A stretch of DNA of 64,000 bases from Streptococcus pneumoniae. GTDB lineage: Bacteria > Bacillota > Bacilli > Lactobacillales > Streptococcaceae. The translations under genes were made by a program, and so were the position numbers. A model generated the notes under the pieces. That model did not search any database. It was not told the DNA's origin and saw nothing but the letters and a program-made list of their open reading frames with translations. The stretch lies in NCBI RefSeq assembly GCF_001096185.1, contig NZ_CRPU01000001.1, positions 124,001-188,000 on the forward strand, read 5' to 3'. Position 1 is the first letter of the stretch. Each line of letters starts with the position of its first letter. Below are positions 39,478-48,821 of this stretch, in pieces.

Positions 39478-41580
39478 TTAGGCTTTTTCACGAATGACCA
39501 AAATACCATCTTCCATGTCAGCTTCTAGGTGTTTAGCATCAAGGTTATCCAAGTGGAAGTCTGTGACTTTATCACGGATTTGTTGTTCAACCACACGACG
39601 GAGTGGACGAACACCCATGACTTCATCGTAGCCTTCCTCAGTCATGTATTCTTTAGCAGCTTCGCTCACTGCCAAGTCAATGTCTTTCTTAGAAAGCGTC
39701 TTGTTAACTTCAACCAACATAAGGTCTACAATCTTAGAAAGATCTTCTTTGCTCAAGTGTGAGAATTCGATGACAGCATTGAAACGGTTAAGGAACTCTG
39801 GACGGAAGTAAGGTTTCAAACGATCCATCAATTCTGGTTTATCAGCATCTTCTGTCAAGTTAGCTTCGTAACCAAATCCTGCGTTTGAAGTTGCGATAAT
39901 CACCGTATTCTTGAAGTTGACAGTGTTACCTTGACCATCTGTCAAACGACCATCATCCAAAACTTGAAGGAGAAGGGTGATGACTTGAGGGTCAGCCTTT
40001 TCAATTTCGTCGAGAAGGACGATTGAGTATGGATTGCGACGGACGCGTTCTGTCAAGGTATTGTTGTTGTCATCGTAACCAACATAACCTGCAGTTGTAC
40101 CAATCAATTTAGATACGGCTGTGCGGTCGCTGTATTCTGACATGTCCAAACGGATGATAGCATCTTTCGTTCCGAACATATCTAGAGCCAATTGTTTAGC
40201 CAACTCAGTCTTACCAACACCAGTAGGACCTACAAAGAGGAAGCTACCGATTGGACGGTTACCTTCATCAAAACCAGCACGGTTACGACGGATAGCACGA
40301 GCTACCGCTTCTACCGCCTTGTCTTGGCCAATTACCTTATCTTGCAGACGATGAGCCATATCTTTCAAACGTTCAATGTCTGACGCTCCCATTTGAGACA
40401 CTGGAATACCGGTCATTCGTTCTACAGATTCAGCCACATCGTTGACACTTGCAGTCACTTTCATATCTTCTGTGTGGTTTTCGATTTTCTTTTCCAATTC
40501 TGCGATGCGTGTTTTATAGTTTAGAGCTGCTTCAAAATCTTCCGCCTCGACAGCTTTTTCTTGCTTGTCTTTTTCTGCCTCAATTTCACGTTCAACAGCA
40601 TGTACATCTGTTACAGGATGTTGTGCTGCCAAGTGAGCCGCTGTTACATCGACAAGGTCAATAGCCTTATCTGGCAAGCTACGTTGAGGAATATACTGAA
40701 CAGAATAATCCACCGCTGCTTTCAAAACTTCGTCTGGCAAAATGACATTATGGTGTTGTTGATAGAGGTCACGAATTCCTTGAAGGATTTTATATGTATC
40801 CTCTGCTGAAGGAGCATTGACCTTGACTTCGTTGAAACGACGAGCAAGAGCTGCATTCTTCAAGATGGTGTTACGGTATTCGTCTTGAGTCGTTGCCCCA
40901 ATCACTGTCAATTCACCACGAGAGAGAGCTGGCTTGAGAATATCCGCAAGCCCCTTAGAACCACTGTCTCCACCAGTGCTACCAGCACCAAGAATTTGGT
41001 GAATTTCATCAAAGAAGAGAATGATATTTCCCGCTTCTTTTACTTCATTGACTAAGTTTTGAACGTTTTCTTCAAAGCTACCACGGTATTGAGTACCAGC
41101 CTCAAGACCAGAGATATCAATGGAAATGATTTCCTTATTCTTAATAGCGGCTGGGACATCTCCGTTCACAATCGCTTGTGCTAGGCCTTCGACAACTGCT
41201 GTCTTACCAACACCTGCATCTCCGACCAAAACAGGATTATTCTTGGTACGGCGTGAAAGAATTTCAGACGCTTCTTGAATTTCCTTGTTTCGTCCGATAA
41301 CAGGATCCAACTTGCCCTCGCGAGCTTCTGCTGTCAAGTTTCGACCTAGTTTAGCAAGGACACCGTCTTGTTTCATACCTTTACCTTGAACGTACTGAAC
41401 TTGTTCACTTCCTTCGCTTGGAAGTTGACCAGTTTGACGGTAAATAGCGAATTCTTCAGGCGTTACTTCACGGCCGTTAATCAAGTAACGACGGTTTTCT
41501 GAACTATATCCTCGCATACCACCCATCAATTGGTTAAATAAATCATCCATGTTGTTAAAATTATTAAAGTTGTTGTTCAT
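39478..41580 (-). CDS. clpL: ClpL, HSP100-type ATP-dependent chaperone
   Basis: The 700-residue protein has a short Asn-rich N terminus instead of a full Clp N domain and two AAA+ modules. The first has Walker A GDAGVGKT near residue 117 and the second GPTGVGKT near residue 448, with a UVR-like middle region around 340-370. It disaggregates and protects proteins under heat stress. In pneumococcus it is reported to influence PBP2x levels and penicillin tolerance, fitting its position beside pbpX. Two CtsR-type operators and a promoter lie upstream, so heat-shock control is expected. Confidence 0.95.
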   Translation of the reverse strand: MNNNFNNFNNMDDLFNQLMGGMRGYSSENRRYLINGREVTPEEFAIYRQTGQLPSEGSEQVQYVQGKGMKQDGVLAKLGRNLTAEAREGKLDPVIGRNKEIQEASEILSRRTKNNPVLVGDAGVGKTAVVEGLAQAIVNGDVPAAIKNKEIISIDISGLEAGTQYRGSFEENVQNLVNEVKEAGNIILFFDEIHQILGAGSTGGDSGSKGLADILKPALSRGELTVIGATTQDEYRNTILKNAALARRFNEVKVNAPSAEDTYKILQGIRDLYQQHHNVILPDEVLKAAVDYSVQYIPQRSLPDKAIDLVDVTAAHLAAQHPVTDVHAVEREIEAEKDKQEKAVEAEDFEAALNYKTRIAELEKKIENHTEDMKVTASVNDVAESVERMTGIPVSQMGASDIERLKDMAHRLQDKVIGQDKAVEAVARAIRRNRAGFDEGNRPIGSFLFVGPTGVGKTELAKQLALDMFGTKDAIIRLDMSEYSDRTAVSKLIGTTAGYVGYDDNNNTLTERVRRNPYSIVLLDEIEKADPQVITLLLQVLDDGRLTDGQGNTVNFKNTVIIATSNAGFGYEANLTEDADKPELMDRLKPYFRPEFLNRFNAVIEFSHLSKEDLSKIVDLMLVEVNKTLSKKDIDLAVSEAAKEYMTEEGYDEVMGVRPLRRVVEQQIRDKVTDFHLDNLDAKHLEADMEDGILVIREKA

Positions 41581-41621
41581 ATTCTTTACCTCTTTTTGTT
41601 TACTTAGTTACGATTACTGAT

Positions 41622-41638
41622 ATTGACTATCTTTGACC
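41622..41638 (-). promoter_or_regulatory. CtsR box near clpL
   Basis: On the minus strand, GGTCAAA-GAT-AGTCAAT matches the CtsR tandem heptad RGTCAAANANRGTCAAA at all but one specified base. It lies 42-58 bases upstream of the clpL ATG. Confidence 0.75.
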
Positions 41639-41662
41639 TTTGTTTTAAAAAATTTAGACTAG

Positions 41663-41752
41663 CTAAATCGCTACTCTAGGTACTATTTCTGGTTTTTCTT
41701 TTTCAAGCAGGAGTAGACTATCTTTACTTCTGAAGATTTCTAGATTAAACAT
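41663..41752 (-). CDS. Putative 29-residue leader peptide upstream of clpL
   Basis: An ATG-initiated ORF preceded by an AGAGGTGGGG purine-rich site encodes a peptide beginning MFNLEIFRSKDSLL and ending VPRVAI. It lies inside the predicted clpL transcript, between the distal promoter and the proximal CtsR box. The ribosome-binding site and the position support translation; nothing in the sequence suggests a function. It could be a regulatory leader or a chance ORF. Confidence 0.4.
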   Translation of the reverse strand: MFNLEIFRSKDSLLLLEKEKPEIVPRVAI

Positions 41753-41821
41753 AGACCCCACCTCTTTCTATTTTACTTTAAATAAGTGTTCGAGTAAGGC
41801 TTTCATTTACCTTACGTTCAT

Positions 41822-41871
41822 AATATACTACATTAGTCAGAAAAGGTCAAGAGATTTGACTTTAATTGACC
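41822..41871 (-). promoter_or_regulatory. clpL promoter overlapped by a CtsR operator
   Basis: On the minus strand, TTGACC (41845-41850), a 17-base spacer and TATATT (41822-41827). Immediately upstream is GGTCAAT-TAA-AGTCAAA (41855-41871), a CtsR tandem heptad with one mismatch. This fits heat-inducible repression. Confidence 0.75.
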
Positions 41872-41887
41872 AATATTTTTTAAACAG

Positions 41888-41915
41888 CAAAAACACCCTG
41901 AAACATCAGGGTGCC
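41888..41915 (-). terminator. Terminator of the rsmH-ftsL-pbpX-mraY operon
   Basis: On the minus strand, CACCCTGA/TCAGGGTG form a hairpin followed by TTTTTG, just after the mraY stop. Confidence 0.85.
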
Positions 41916-41919
41916 ATTC

Positions 41920-42900
41920 TTACATCAAATATAAAATTGCTAGGGTCAGGAGACTTGCTAGAAGCCCCACTCCCCAAAAGAAGAAGTCAACTTTCCATTC
42001 ACTCCAAGGCTTTCCTTTACCAGAAAATCCTCCAAGCTCAAAATGGTGATGCACAGGCGTCATACGGAAAATACGTTTGCCACCTGTCAGTTTGAAATAG
42101 CTGACTTGCATCATGACCGAAGTTGTTTCAAAGACATAAACAATTCCGATAATCAAGAGAGTCCATTCTTGGTGGAGGGCCATAGAAATCGCTGCCAGCA
42201 TTCCACCGAGAGCCAAACTTCCCACATCTCCCATAAAGACCTTAGCAGGCTTATGGTTAAATACAAAGAAACCAAGTAAACCACCAATCATGGCAAGAAT
42301 CACTAGAAGAATATCCATCTGACCTTGCACATAGGCAATAACTCCATAAGCTGACAAACTAATCACAACGGAAATACTAGCAAGACCGTCAATTCCGTCT
42401 GTCAAGTTTACTGCGTTTGAAAAACCGACTAGCCAGAAAAGAGCGAAGACAATATAGAAAATCCCTAGATGCACTTGGTAACTAAAGACAGAAAGCATAT
42501 CTCCACCGCGCTCATAGAAAAGGTAGAAAATGACACCACCTAGAAGCTGAAGAGCCAATTTCTGTTTGGGATTAAGGCCCTCATTGATTTTACGGAAGAC
42601 CTTGAGGAAGTCATCTAAAAATCCGATTAAACCATAAAGAACCAAGATAAATAAAATCATACCGACATTATTGCTGAGTTGATTACTAAATAGGGCGAAA
42701 AAGAAAGCAACTAAAACAGAAGCAATTAAGAAAACCAAACCTCCCATTGTAGGAGTCCCAGCTTTTGCCTGGTGCTGTTTGACATCCTCATGCATCTGCT
42801 GGCCTGTAATTTGCGCCTTTCTATAAAATTGGATAAAGGCCGGAATTCCTACTAAAGTTAGTAAAAATGTCACAATTCCAGCACTGATGGAAATAAACAT
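41920..42900 (-). CDS. mraY: MraY, phospho-MurNAc-pentapeptide translocase
   Basis: The 326-residue integral membrane enzyme has about ten helices. The conserved motifs are [11 protein letters not shown] near residue 49, [15 protein letters not shown] near residue 159 with the catalytic Asp pair, and [10 protein letters not shown] near residue 280. It transfers phospho-MurNAc-pentapeptide to undecaprenyl phosphate, forming lipid I. It starts one base after pbpX ends, in the dcw-type operon rsmH-ftsL-pbpX-mraY. Confidence 0.97.
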   Translation of the reverse strand: MFISISAGIVTFLLTLVGIPAFIQFYRKAQITGQQMHEDVKQHQAKAGTPTMGGLVFLIASVLVAFFFALFSNQLSNNVGMILFILVLYGLIGFLDDFLKVFRKINEGLNPKQKLALQLLGGVIFYLFYERGGDMLSVFSYQVHLGIFYIVFALFWLVGFSNAVNLTDGIDGLASISVVISLSAYGVIAYVQGQMDILLVILAMIGGLLGFFVFNHKPAKVFMGDVGSLALGGMLAAISMALHQEWTLLIIGIVYVFETTSVMMQVSYFKLTGGKRIFRMTPVHHHFELGGFSGKGKPWSEWKVDFFFWGVGLLASLLTLAILYLM

Positions 42901-42901
42901 A

Positions 42902-45154
42902 TTAGTCTCCTAAAGTTAATTTAATTTTTTTAATGTTTTTGATAGCTGTATTGGTCCGAATGTCTTGCTTCTGAACAACAGAACCTGAACCTTCAAATTC
43001 TAGCTCAATATCCAACCATTTAGCAAAAGTCTCAGCAGTCTCCTTTTTCCAGCCATACATGTCTGGAATTTCCTCTACCTTATCCGATAAAAGGAGAACT
43101 TGTTGGTTTGGTACAAGATTGGTCCCTTCTTCTACAGAAGTCTCTTTAATCTTCGTTCCTGTTCCCACAACGATAGGTTGTACAAGATTTCGACGCAATT
43201 CTTCTGCTAAATCACCAGGTGAAATATCCTTGACACTAGGCATAGGATAAGGACTTTGTTGACTTACTTGCTCCAAAGTTTTAGCTGTTGTTTGAAGATT
43301 GAGAGAGTCTTTCATAGCTGAAGCCCGCTCCAAGATTGGGGTGGCAAATTCTCCCAACTGGATACCTGAATAATGCTCAGGCTGTTGAACCGTTACATAC
43401 AAGATAAAATCAGGATTTTCAGCAGGGTTCATCGATACAGCAGAAAAAATGTAATTGGTCGTACCAACTAAGTAACCTCCATTTTTCTCATCGGCAATCT
43501 GGGCCGTACCAGACTTGAGGGCTACATTTTGACCAGGAACAGTTACAGTTGGCTTGCCTGTGCTGTGGTTATGCATGGTTCCATAAACCGGATCCGTCCC
43601 TACCAAAATCATGTTAGTCCGAGTTAGACTAGCTGCATCTTTAGAAACAGGATTTCCCACAATTTCTTTTTGAGATTTCCGAGCAGTTTGATCATTTGGA
43701 TCATAAATGGCACTAATAAATTTAGGTTCCAGCATAACTCCATCATTAGCAATAGCTGTAAAGGCACGAAGCATTTGTGTTTGTGTTACTGAAATTCCTT
43801 GACCAAATGAGCTTTGAGCAATATTGACAATATTATCAGCTGGAAGTTGACCAGCGTATTCATCTGTCAAGCCAAAGCGAGTTGGGACCCCAAATTTAAA
43901 GCGGTTTAGATAATCCAACCAAGTAGTATCTCCCATTTTTTGTTCAAGAAGACTCATTCCAACATTACTGGAGAGAGCGAAACCTTGTAAGAAAGTCATC
44001 ATCCTACCAGTAGTCAAACCATCATTAACATCCCAATCTCGAATCGTCACATCCGCTATTTTTAATTCACTACTATTGAAGACTTCTCCTCCTGGGAAAG
44101 TGTTATTATCAATAGCAGCAGCGAGCGTCATGACCTTCATGGTTGACCCCGGCTCATAGTTACTTTGATAGAGGATATCACGCCAAACAAAGTCCTTGGT
44201 AAGTCCTTCCTTAGTATCGGCATCAAAGGTTGGTCTCTGCGTCGTTGCAAGAATCTCCCCCGTTTTAGCACTAACCAAGGTAGCCGTCATATACTTGCCT
44301 TTTACTTTTTCTTGAAAGGCATTCATCTGTGTCTCCATGAAGGACTGAAGGGTGCTGGAAATAGTTGTATAAACATCCTTGCCATCTACCGTTTGTTGGG
44401 AAACTTGTTCTGTTCCAGGGACAATATTACCCAGACGATCCTTTTCATAAGTAATAATACCGTCTTTCCCTGCAAGAATACTATTCAAGGAACTCTCCAT
44501 CCCAGAAGTTCCCAGCAAACTCTTGCTTCCATCTTCATTTTCATGGAGCTGAGCTAGACCGATAAAACTAGAAGCAAATTGTCCGTTTGGATAACTACGA
44601 TTGGGACTGGTTGTAAAATCAATCCCCTTGACCTCTGCAGTTTCCAACTCTTTTTTGATAGCCATCATATTGGCATAGGTAATCCCATTTCCCTTTGCTC
44701 CAAAGGAAACTTGCTTGAGATTAGGTTGCGAGAGTTGCTCTCTTACATAGGATTCTTCCATGTCCAGATACTTATGAAAGACCTCTGCAACCTTGTTAAA
44801 TTGTGTTTTTTCTACGTAAAGAATCTTACCCGTTGCTGACTTATAGTTCTCATCAATGACCGCATAGACATTATAGGAGGTTGCATCCTCAGCAATTGGG
44901 ACTCCATTTCGGTCATAAATAGTCCCACGTTTGGCAGGAACTGTACGGGTGGTTTGATGAACCTTCTTAGCTTCCTTCGCTAAATCTGTTCCAAAGCGAG
45001 TGCCCGTCCCAATAATGACCGCAAAATTGACTAAAAAAACGGCAAAAACAAAGACAGATAATAAACTCAGACTTTTTCCAACTCTGCGTCTGTTTTCAGC
45101 CGGCGATTTCCGATTTTTCGTCGCATAACGGATTACTCTTTTTGTCCACTTCAT
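42902..45154 (-). CDS. pbpX: Penicillin-binding protein 2x, mosaic-type allele
   Basis: The 750-residue class B PBP has a membrane anchor (about 30-50) and a pedestal domain. The transpeptidase domain has Ser337 in STMK (337-340), SSN at 395-397 and KSGT in ALKSGTAQ, followed by two C-terminal PASTA domains. Relative to the susceptible R6 sequence as I remember it, it carries Thr343, Val369, Asp378, Leu389, Leu394, Ser401, Thr565, Asn567, Asn576 and Thr605. Thr338 is unchanged. Such clusters indicate a mosaic low-affinity allele. PBP2x drives septal crosslinking. It sits three bases after ftsL. Confidence 0.96.
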   Translation of the reverse strand: MKWTKRVIRYATKNRKSPAENRRRVGKSLSLLSVFVFAVFLVNFAVIIGTGTRFGTDLAKEAKKVHQTTRTVPAKRGTIYDRNGVPIAEDATSYNVYAVIDENYKSATGKILYVEKTQFNKVAEVFHKYLDMEESYVREQLSQPNLKQVSFGAKGNGITYANMMAIKKELETAEVKGIDFTTSPNRSYPNGQFASSFIGLAQLHENEDGSKSLLGTSGMESSLNSILAGKDGIITYEKDRLGNIVPGTEQVSQQTVDGKDVYTTISSTLQSFMETQMNAFQEKVKGKYMTATLVSAKTGEILATTQRPTFDADTKEGLTKDFVWRDILYQSNYEPGSTMKVMTLAAAIDNNTFPGGEVFNSSELKIADVTIRDWDVNDGLTTGRMMTFLQGFALSSNVGMSLLEQKMGDTTWLDYLNRFKFGVPTRFGLTDEYAGQLPADNIVNIAQSSFGQGISVTQTQMLRAFTAIANDGVMLEPKFISAIYDPNDQTARKSQKEIVGNPVSKDAASLTRTNMILVGTDPVYGTMHNHSTGKPTVTVPGQNVALKSGTAQIADEKNGGYLVGTTNYIFSAVSMNPAENPDFILYVTVQQPEHYSGIQLGEFATPILERASAMKDSLNLQTTAKTLEQVSQQSPYPMPSVKDISPGDLAEELRRNLVQPIVVGTGTKIKETSVEEGTNLVPNQQVLLLSDKVEEIPDMYGWKKETAETFAKWLDIELEFEGSGSVVQKQDIRTNTAIKNIKKIKLTLGD

Positions 45155-45157
45155 ATC

Positions 45158-45475
45158 TTACTCCGCTATTCGAATATTTTCATTGTTTAATTGCAAATCG
45201 TGTGAATTGGCAATTTCTTTCAAACGTTCTGCACGTAATAGTTCATTGACCTCTTGCTTGGCATCGTCCAATTCGGTCTTCTTTTCCTCTATCTGCGCAT
45301 TGATTTTTGTCAAATCATTCTGCACTTGCAAGAGCTTGGTCTGCATAAAAATAATACTAATAGCTACAATAAGAGTGGTTACAGCAATGGAAAAGTAAAA
45401 AGCTTTTTCCACACGCGAAAACCGTTTAAGTTGCATCTGTAGTATTTGACCTGTTTTTTCCATTCTTTCTGCCAT
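45158..45475 (-). CDS. ftsL: FtsL, cell-division membrane protein
   Basis: The 105-residue bitopic protein has a basic cytoplasmic N terminus, one membrane helix (about 27-47) and an extracellular leucine-zipper-like coiled coil (LLQVQNDLTKINAQIEEKK, about 48-80). FtsL forms a complex with DivIB and DivIC at the septum. It is placed between rsmH and pbpX exactly as in the pneumococcal dcw cluster. Identity relies on topology and position because FtsL sequences diverge. Confidence 0.92.
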   Translation of the reverse strand: MAERMEKTGQILQMQLKRFSRVEKAFYFSIAVTTLIVAISIIFMQTKLLQVQNDLTKINAQIEEKKTELDDAKQEVNELLRAERLKEIANSHDLQLNNENIRIAE

Positions 45476-45486
45476 CTTTTTTCCTC

Positions 45487-46437
45487 TTACTTGTGAATTT
45501 TTCTGGCCACGCGCAACTTGGCTGAGTGCGAGCGGTTATTGGCTTCTAATTCTTCTGCACTTGGCAAGATTGGCTTACGGGACACCAATTCCATCTTGGG
45601 CTTGAGATCATCTGGAATGAAGGGTAAGCCTTTGGGAACTTCAACCGTTGAAGCTTCCTTGAATAACTGCTTGGTCAAGCGGTCTTCCAAGGAATGAAAG
45701 GTAATCACTGAAATTCTACCATCCAGAGCCAACATATCCATAGCCTGCTGGATGGACTCATCTGCCGCTCCCAGTTCATCATTGACTTCAATTCGAATAG
45801 CCTGGAAAATCTGCTTAGCAGGATGGCCCTTCTTCTTGAGTTCCTTGGCAGGTTTAGCCGACTTGATAATCTCTGCTAACTCAGTCGTTGTCTCAATCGG
45901 CTTGACTTCCCGAGCTTGTTCAATCTTACGGGCAATCTGTTTAGAGAATTTGTCCTCACCATACTTGAAGAAAATACGAACCAAGTCATGATAATCATAG
46001 TGGTTCACCACTTCATAGGCTGTCAGACTAGCATCCTGATTCATCCGCATGTCCAGTGGCGCATCCTTTTTATAAGAAAAACCACGCTCACGCTGGTCTA
46101 ATTGAGGGCTAGACACTCCCAAGTCATAACAAATTCCATCAATTTCTTGAACACCAGCTTCGCGCAAACGTGCCTGCAAATGACGGAAGTTATCCTTGAT
46201 AAAAGTTACCATTCCCTTTTCAATGTAGGGAGCCAAGCGTTTTTGCGCGTTGTCAATGGCATTCTGGTCCTGGTCAAAGGCATAGAGATGGCCTTTTTCA
46301 CTTAATTTACTTAATAAATATTCGCTATGGCCTGCTCCACCCAAAGTCGCATCAACGTAGATACCGTCAGGCTTTACGTCGAGCATATCAATCGTTTCGT
46401 GGAGTAAGACCGTTACATGATGAAATTCTTTTGTCAT
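45487..46437 (-). CDS. rsmH: RsmH, 16S rRNA (cytosine-1402-N4)-methyltransferase
   Basis: The 316-residue enzyme (formerly MraW) begins [14 protein letters not shown] and has the SAM motif [15 protein letters not shown] near residue 28. Further conserved blocks are [20 protein letters not shown] near residue 103 and [15 protein letters not shown] near residue 226. It methylates the ribosomal P-site cytosine. It is the first gene of the operon, transcribed divergently from the XRE regulator gene. Confidence 0.96.
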   Translation of the reverse strand: MTKEFHHVTVLLHETIDMLDVKPDGIYVDATLGGAGHSEYLLSKLSEKGHLYAFDQDQNAIDNAQKRLAPYIEKGMVTFIKDNFRHLQARLREAGVQEIDGICYDLGVSSPQLDQRERGFSYKKDAPLDMRMNQDASLTAYEVVNHYDYHDLVRIFFKYGEDKFSKQIARKIEQAREVKPIETTTELAEIIKSAKPAKELKKKGHPAKQIFQAIRIEVNDELGAADESIQQAMDMLALDGRISVITFHSLEDRLTKQLFKEASTVEVPKGLPFIPDDLKPKMELVSRKPILPSAEELEANNRSHSAKLRVARKIHK

Positions 46438-46522
46438 ATCTTATCTATTTTACCACAAATCCGACAAGCTTGCACTAGTCAGACAAATAGGCCAAAAACA
46501 AGTAAGATTTCTTTAAGAAATA

Positions 46523-46563
46523 TGTCAAATATGCTTGACATTCGTTCTATAGAAGAATATAAT
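46523..46563 (+). promoter_or_regulatory. Strong promoter with overlapping palindrome upstream of the small XRE gene
   Basis: TTGACA (46535-46540), a 17-base spacer and TATAAT (46558-46563) form a perfect sigma-A promoter. The -35 is the right arm of TGTCAA-ATATGC-TTGACA (46523-46540), a good operator candidate for autoregulation. Confidence 0.7.
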
Positions 46564-46603
46564 ATAGTCAAATATATACGACACACTTCAGAAAGGAGAC
46601 CAG

Positions 46604-46798
46604 ATGAATCGTGTGAAAGAATTTCGCAAGGAATTGGGTATTTCCCAGCTCGAACTCGCCAAGGATATCGGTGTCTCGAGACAGACCATCAATATGATTG
46701 AAAACGACAAGTACAATCCAACCCTGGAACTCTGTCTCAATCTCGCCCGTAGCCTCCAAACTGACCTCAATAGTCTCTTTTGGGAGGATAATTTTTAA
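46604..46798 (+). CDS. Small XRE-family regulator
   Basis: The 64-residue protein is essentially one Cro/CI helix-turn-helix (RVKEFRKELGISQLELAKDIGVSRQTINMIENDKYNPT) of the short YgzD type. It has a GAAAGGAG site and a consensus promoter with a palindrome over the -35. Such mini-regulators usually sit ahead of a membrane protein gene, which starts 15 bases downstream here. It probably represses its own operon; the signal is unknown. Confidence 0.88.
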   Translation: MNRVKEFRKELGISQLELAKDIGVSRQTINMIENDKYNPTLELCLNLARSLQTDLNSLFWEDNF

Positions 46799-46813
46799 AA
46801 AAGGAGCAAACTT

Positions 46814-47356
46814 ATGAAAAAAGAAACCTTCACTGAAAAACTGATCAAACGTATTTATGGCATTTCAGGACCACTTGATGAACACAAACGACGCGAGGCT
46901 GATCGTATCGGCAATCAAGTCTTTATCATCCTCTTTTATCTGATGACATTTGGAAATCTCATCCCCTTTGTCCTCGCTTATAAATACCCGCAAATTGTCG
47001 CTATCGGCTATCCTCTTGTGGTATTCGGCATTTCGATGATTTCTGCTCTCTATGTGCTCTCCCAAACCAAAAAAACAGGGATTACAGCTATTGATCCAGA
47101 TATGCTGAGTGAGAAAGAAAGTAAGCAACTACATTACCCAGGTCTGAAAGCAGGTTTGTTCTTTGGTCTATGGATATTTTTTATAACTCCTCTTCTCGAT
47201 ATACTCATAGGTGAAGGTCAGGACTATTTTCATTCTCTTCTCACTATAAGAAATGGTGTATCAAGCATTCTCGGTTCTATTTTCTTCGGGGCAAGCATAC
47301 AGTTCCTCATCTCCCGTCGCATTGCAAAAGCCAAGAAAGATCAGGATAATGATTAG
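46814..47356 (+). CDS. DUF3278-like membrane protein
   Basis: The 180-residue protein begins with a soluble segment (KLIKRIYGISGPLDEHKRREADRIGNQ) followed by four membrane helices (about 33-55, 61-78, 110-130 and 145-165) and a basic tail SRRIAKAKKDQ. It resembles the DUF3278 family found downstream of XRE mini-regulators; that label is from memory. An AAAGGAG site precedes the ATG. Its C-terminal half is duplicated in the next ORF, and the 47973-48551 product is a fuller paralogue. Function unknown. Confidence 0.75.
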   Translation: MKKETFTEKLIKRIYGISGPLDEHKRREADRIGNQVFIILFYLMTFGNLIPFVLAYKYPQIVAIGYPLVVFGISMISALYVLSQTKKTGITAIDPDMLSEKESKQLHYPGLKAGLFFGLWIFFITPLLDILIGEGQDYFHSLLTIRNGVSSILGSIFFGASIQFLISRRIAKAKKDQDND

Positions 47357-47366
47357 GAGGAAACTC

Positions 47367-47609
47367 ATGAAAAAAGAAAAGAAACAGTTACGTCATCCTG
47401 GTCTGAAAGCAGGTTCGATTTATGGAACAGTGATATTTTTTATAATTCCACTCATTGATACCCTAACAAGTGAAAATCCAAATTTTATCAGTTCTCTTCT
47501 AAATACAAAACATATTTTTAAAACTATACTGGGAGCTTTCTTTTTCGGAGTGATGATACATATTGTCGACTCACTTCGTATTGCAAGAGCTAAAAAAGAC
47601 CAGGATTAG
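47367..47609 (+). CDS. Truncated duplicate of the DUF3278-like protein (C-terminal half)
   Basis: The 80-residue product has its own GGAGGAAA site. It matches the last 80 residues of the preceding protein in outline: KQLRHPGLKAG against KQLHYPGLKAG, and ARAKKDQD against AKAKKDQD. It has two membrane helices. It looks like a partial tandem duplication that acquired a start codon. Whether it works or is decaying is not clear. Confidence 0.65.
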   Translation: MKKEKKQLRHPGLKAGSIYGTVIFFIIPLIDTLTSENPNFISSLLNTKHIFKTILGAFFFGVMIHIVDSLRIARAKKDQD

Positions 47610-47619
47610 GAGGTACCTT

Positions 47620-47946
47620 ATGAAATCATTACTAACTTTACTTACCTATCATCTTTTGTTCAGTTCTCTGCTCATCTTCATCATCATTTCAGGGGACTTA
47701 CCAATCAGAGAGATATTCCTCGTGCTAGTCTTTTTTCCAGCACTTAATAAAGTACTAACTTATCTAAAGATTAACTCCCCAAAAACGCGCATACTCAACT
47801 TAGCACTATACTTTATAATTCTATCTTTTCCACAACTGATGCTCATCTCAAGCGGTTGGCAATATTATTTACTGCTGACTATCGCTAGCCTTTCTTCTAT
47901 CACTTATCTTTATTATCTCTATCAATTCGTAAAAGAAACAAAATAG
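47620..47946 (+). CDS. Small four-helix membrane protein
   Basis: The 108-residue, very hydrophobic protein has about four membrane helices (6-25, 30-45, 60-77 and 83-103) and an end LYQFVKETK. AGGAGGTACC lies just upstream of the chosen ATG; the open frame extends further upstream but overlaps the previous gene. I do not recognise a family. The 3' part is paralogous to the remnant at 48600-48711. Confidence 0.65.
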   Translation: MKSLLTLLTYHLLFSSLLIFIIISGDLPIREIFLVLVFFPALNKVLTYLKINSPKTRILNLALYFIILSFPQLMLISSGWQYYLLLTIASLSSITYLYYLYQFVKETK

Positions 47947-47972
47947 CATCGTTCATTTAGGAGAAATCACCC

Positions 47973-48551
47973 ATGAAAAAAGAAGACTTAACAACTCGCC
48001 TACTTCGAAATTTCTTTCATATCCAAGGGCCTTTTGATGAATGCCGTCAAGAGGTTATCTACAAGGCTTGCGCCCGTTCCATGATCCAAATCTTTTACTC
48101 TTCCTTCATTCTCTTCCTATTCTATATTTTGTTCGGAAGCTTTATAGAAATTGTTCGAAATGTTATGCCCTACATCTATTTTGGACTCATTTTGTTCATG
48201 AGTATAAAAGCTCAAAAAGCCGTCCAAGAGCTTCATCTTGAAAAGGATGACAAATCAGAAATCATCCTCAAAACCTACAGCAAAGCCCAAATCAAAATCC
48301 GAAGCTGGGTTGTGTTTATCGTTATTCAGATTGGCTTATTTACCTTACTCATCTTTCATAAAGTCTTCGTTCAGCAGATGTCCCTTTCAGATTTTGGAAA
48401 GTTGCTCATGCAATTCGATAAAAGTGGTCCTTTCCTGATGTATGGCCTGATTATCGGTAGCATTTTTGGAACCCTGACCTACGGATTTCTATCACTACAG
48501 GAGGAGAAAACTCCTAAAAATACCAAACAGAAGGAGAAAAGCAATCAATGA
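47973..48551 (+). CDS. DUF3278-like membrane protein, second copy
   Basis: The 192-residue protein has the same layout as the 46814-47356 product: soluble N-terminal segment (LTTRLLRNFFHIQGPFDECRQEVIYKA), four membrane helices and a basic tail. TTTAGGAG precedes the ATG. Its stop codon overlaps the ATG of the gpo-like remnant (ATGA). The five-gene arrangement with one strong promoter suggests an operon. Function unknown. Confidence 0.72.
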   Translation: MKKEDLTTRLLRNFFHIQGPFDECRQEVIYKACARSMIQIFYSSFILFLFYILFGSFIEIVRNVMPYIYFGLILFMSIKAQKAVQELHLEKDDKSEIILKTYSKAQIKIRSWVVFIVIQIGLFTLLIFHKVFVQQMSLSDFGKLLMQFDKSGPFLMYGLIIGSIFGTLTYGFLSLQEEKTPKNTKQKEKSNQ

Positions 48552-48711
48552 CTTCACTATACGATTTTTCAGTTTTGAACCAAGACCATCAAGAAACTCC
48601 ATCCAATGGAAATTTCCAATATTCCTAGTCGTAACCATCATCTCAAGTTTGGTCTACTTCTATAACTTTTATCAAGTAGTTAAAGAAGTAAATCAAAAAC
48701 AGTTGATTTAG
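48548..48711 (+). pseudogene. Chimeric remnant: glutathione peroxidase 5' end joined to a membrane-protein 3' end
   Basis: The first 18 codons read MTSLYDFSVLNQDHQETP, 14 of 18 residues matching the start of gpo at 62565 in this window, with about 43 of 53 bases identical. After about 48600 the similarity ends. In another frame the DNA encodes VVTIISSLVYFYNFYQVVKEV and stops at 48711, resembling the C terminus of the 47620-47946 protein. The gpo-like frame stops at 48628 after 26 codons. It appears to be a fusion scar of two partial duplications. Confidence 0.65.
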
Positions 48712-48745
48712 GAGATTACTCCCATAATTTCTCATTTTATAGACA

Positions 48746-48787
48746 AATAATCCCGTCCAGCTCATGCTAGATGGGATTATTTTATTT
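48746..48787. terminator. Terminator between the membrane-protein operon and regR
   Basis: AATAATCCC...GGGATTATT form a strong hairpin bordered by A/T runs on both sides. It can serve both the plus-strand operon and minus-strand regR. Confidence 0.75.
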
Positions 48788-48821
48788 CTTAACAGAGGTT
48801 GCCAGTTATTTTCCTTTCATC

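Larger units (their letters stand above)
41581..41919. other. clpL leader and control region
   Basis: It contains a CtsR-type promoter (41822-41871), a 29-codon ORF (41663-41752), a second CtsR box (41622-41638) and, at the right end, the mraY terminator. The transcribed clpL leader would be about 235 bases, unusually long. Confidence 0.65.
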
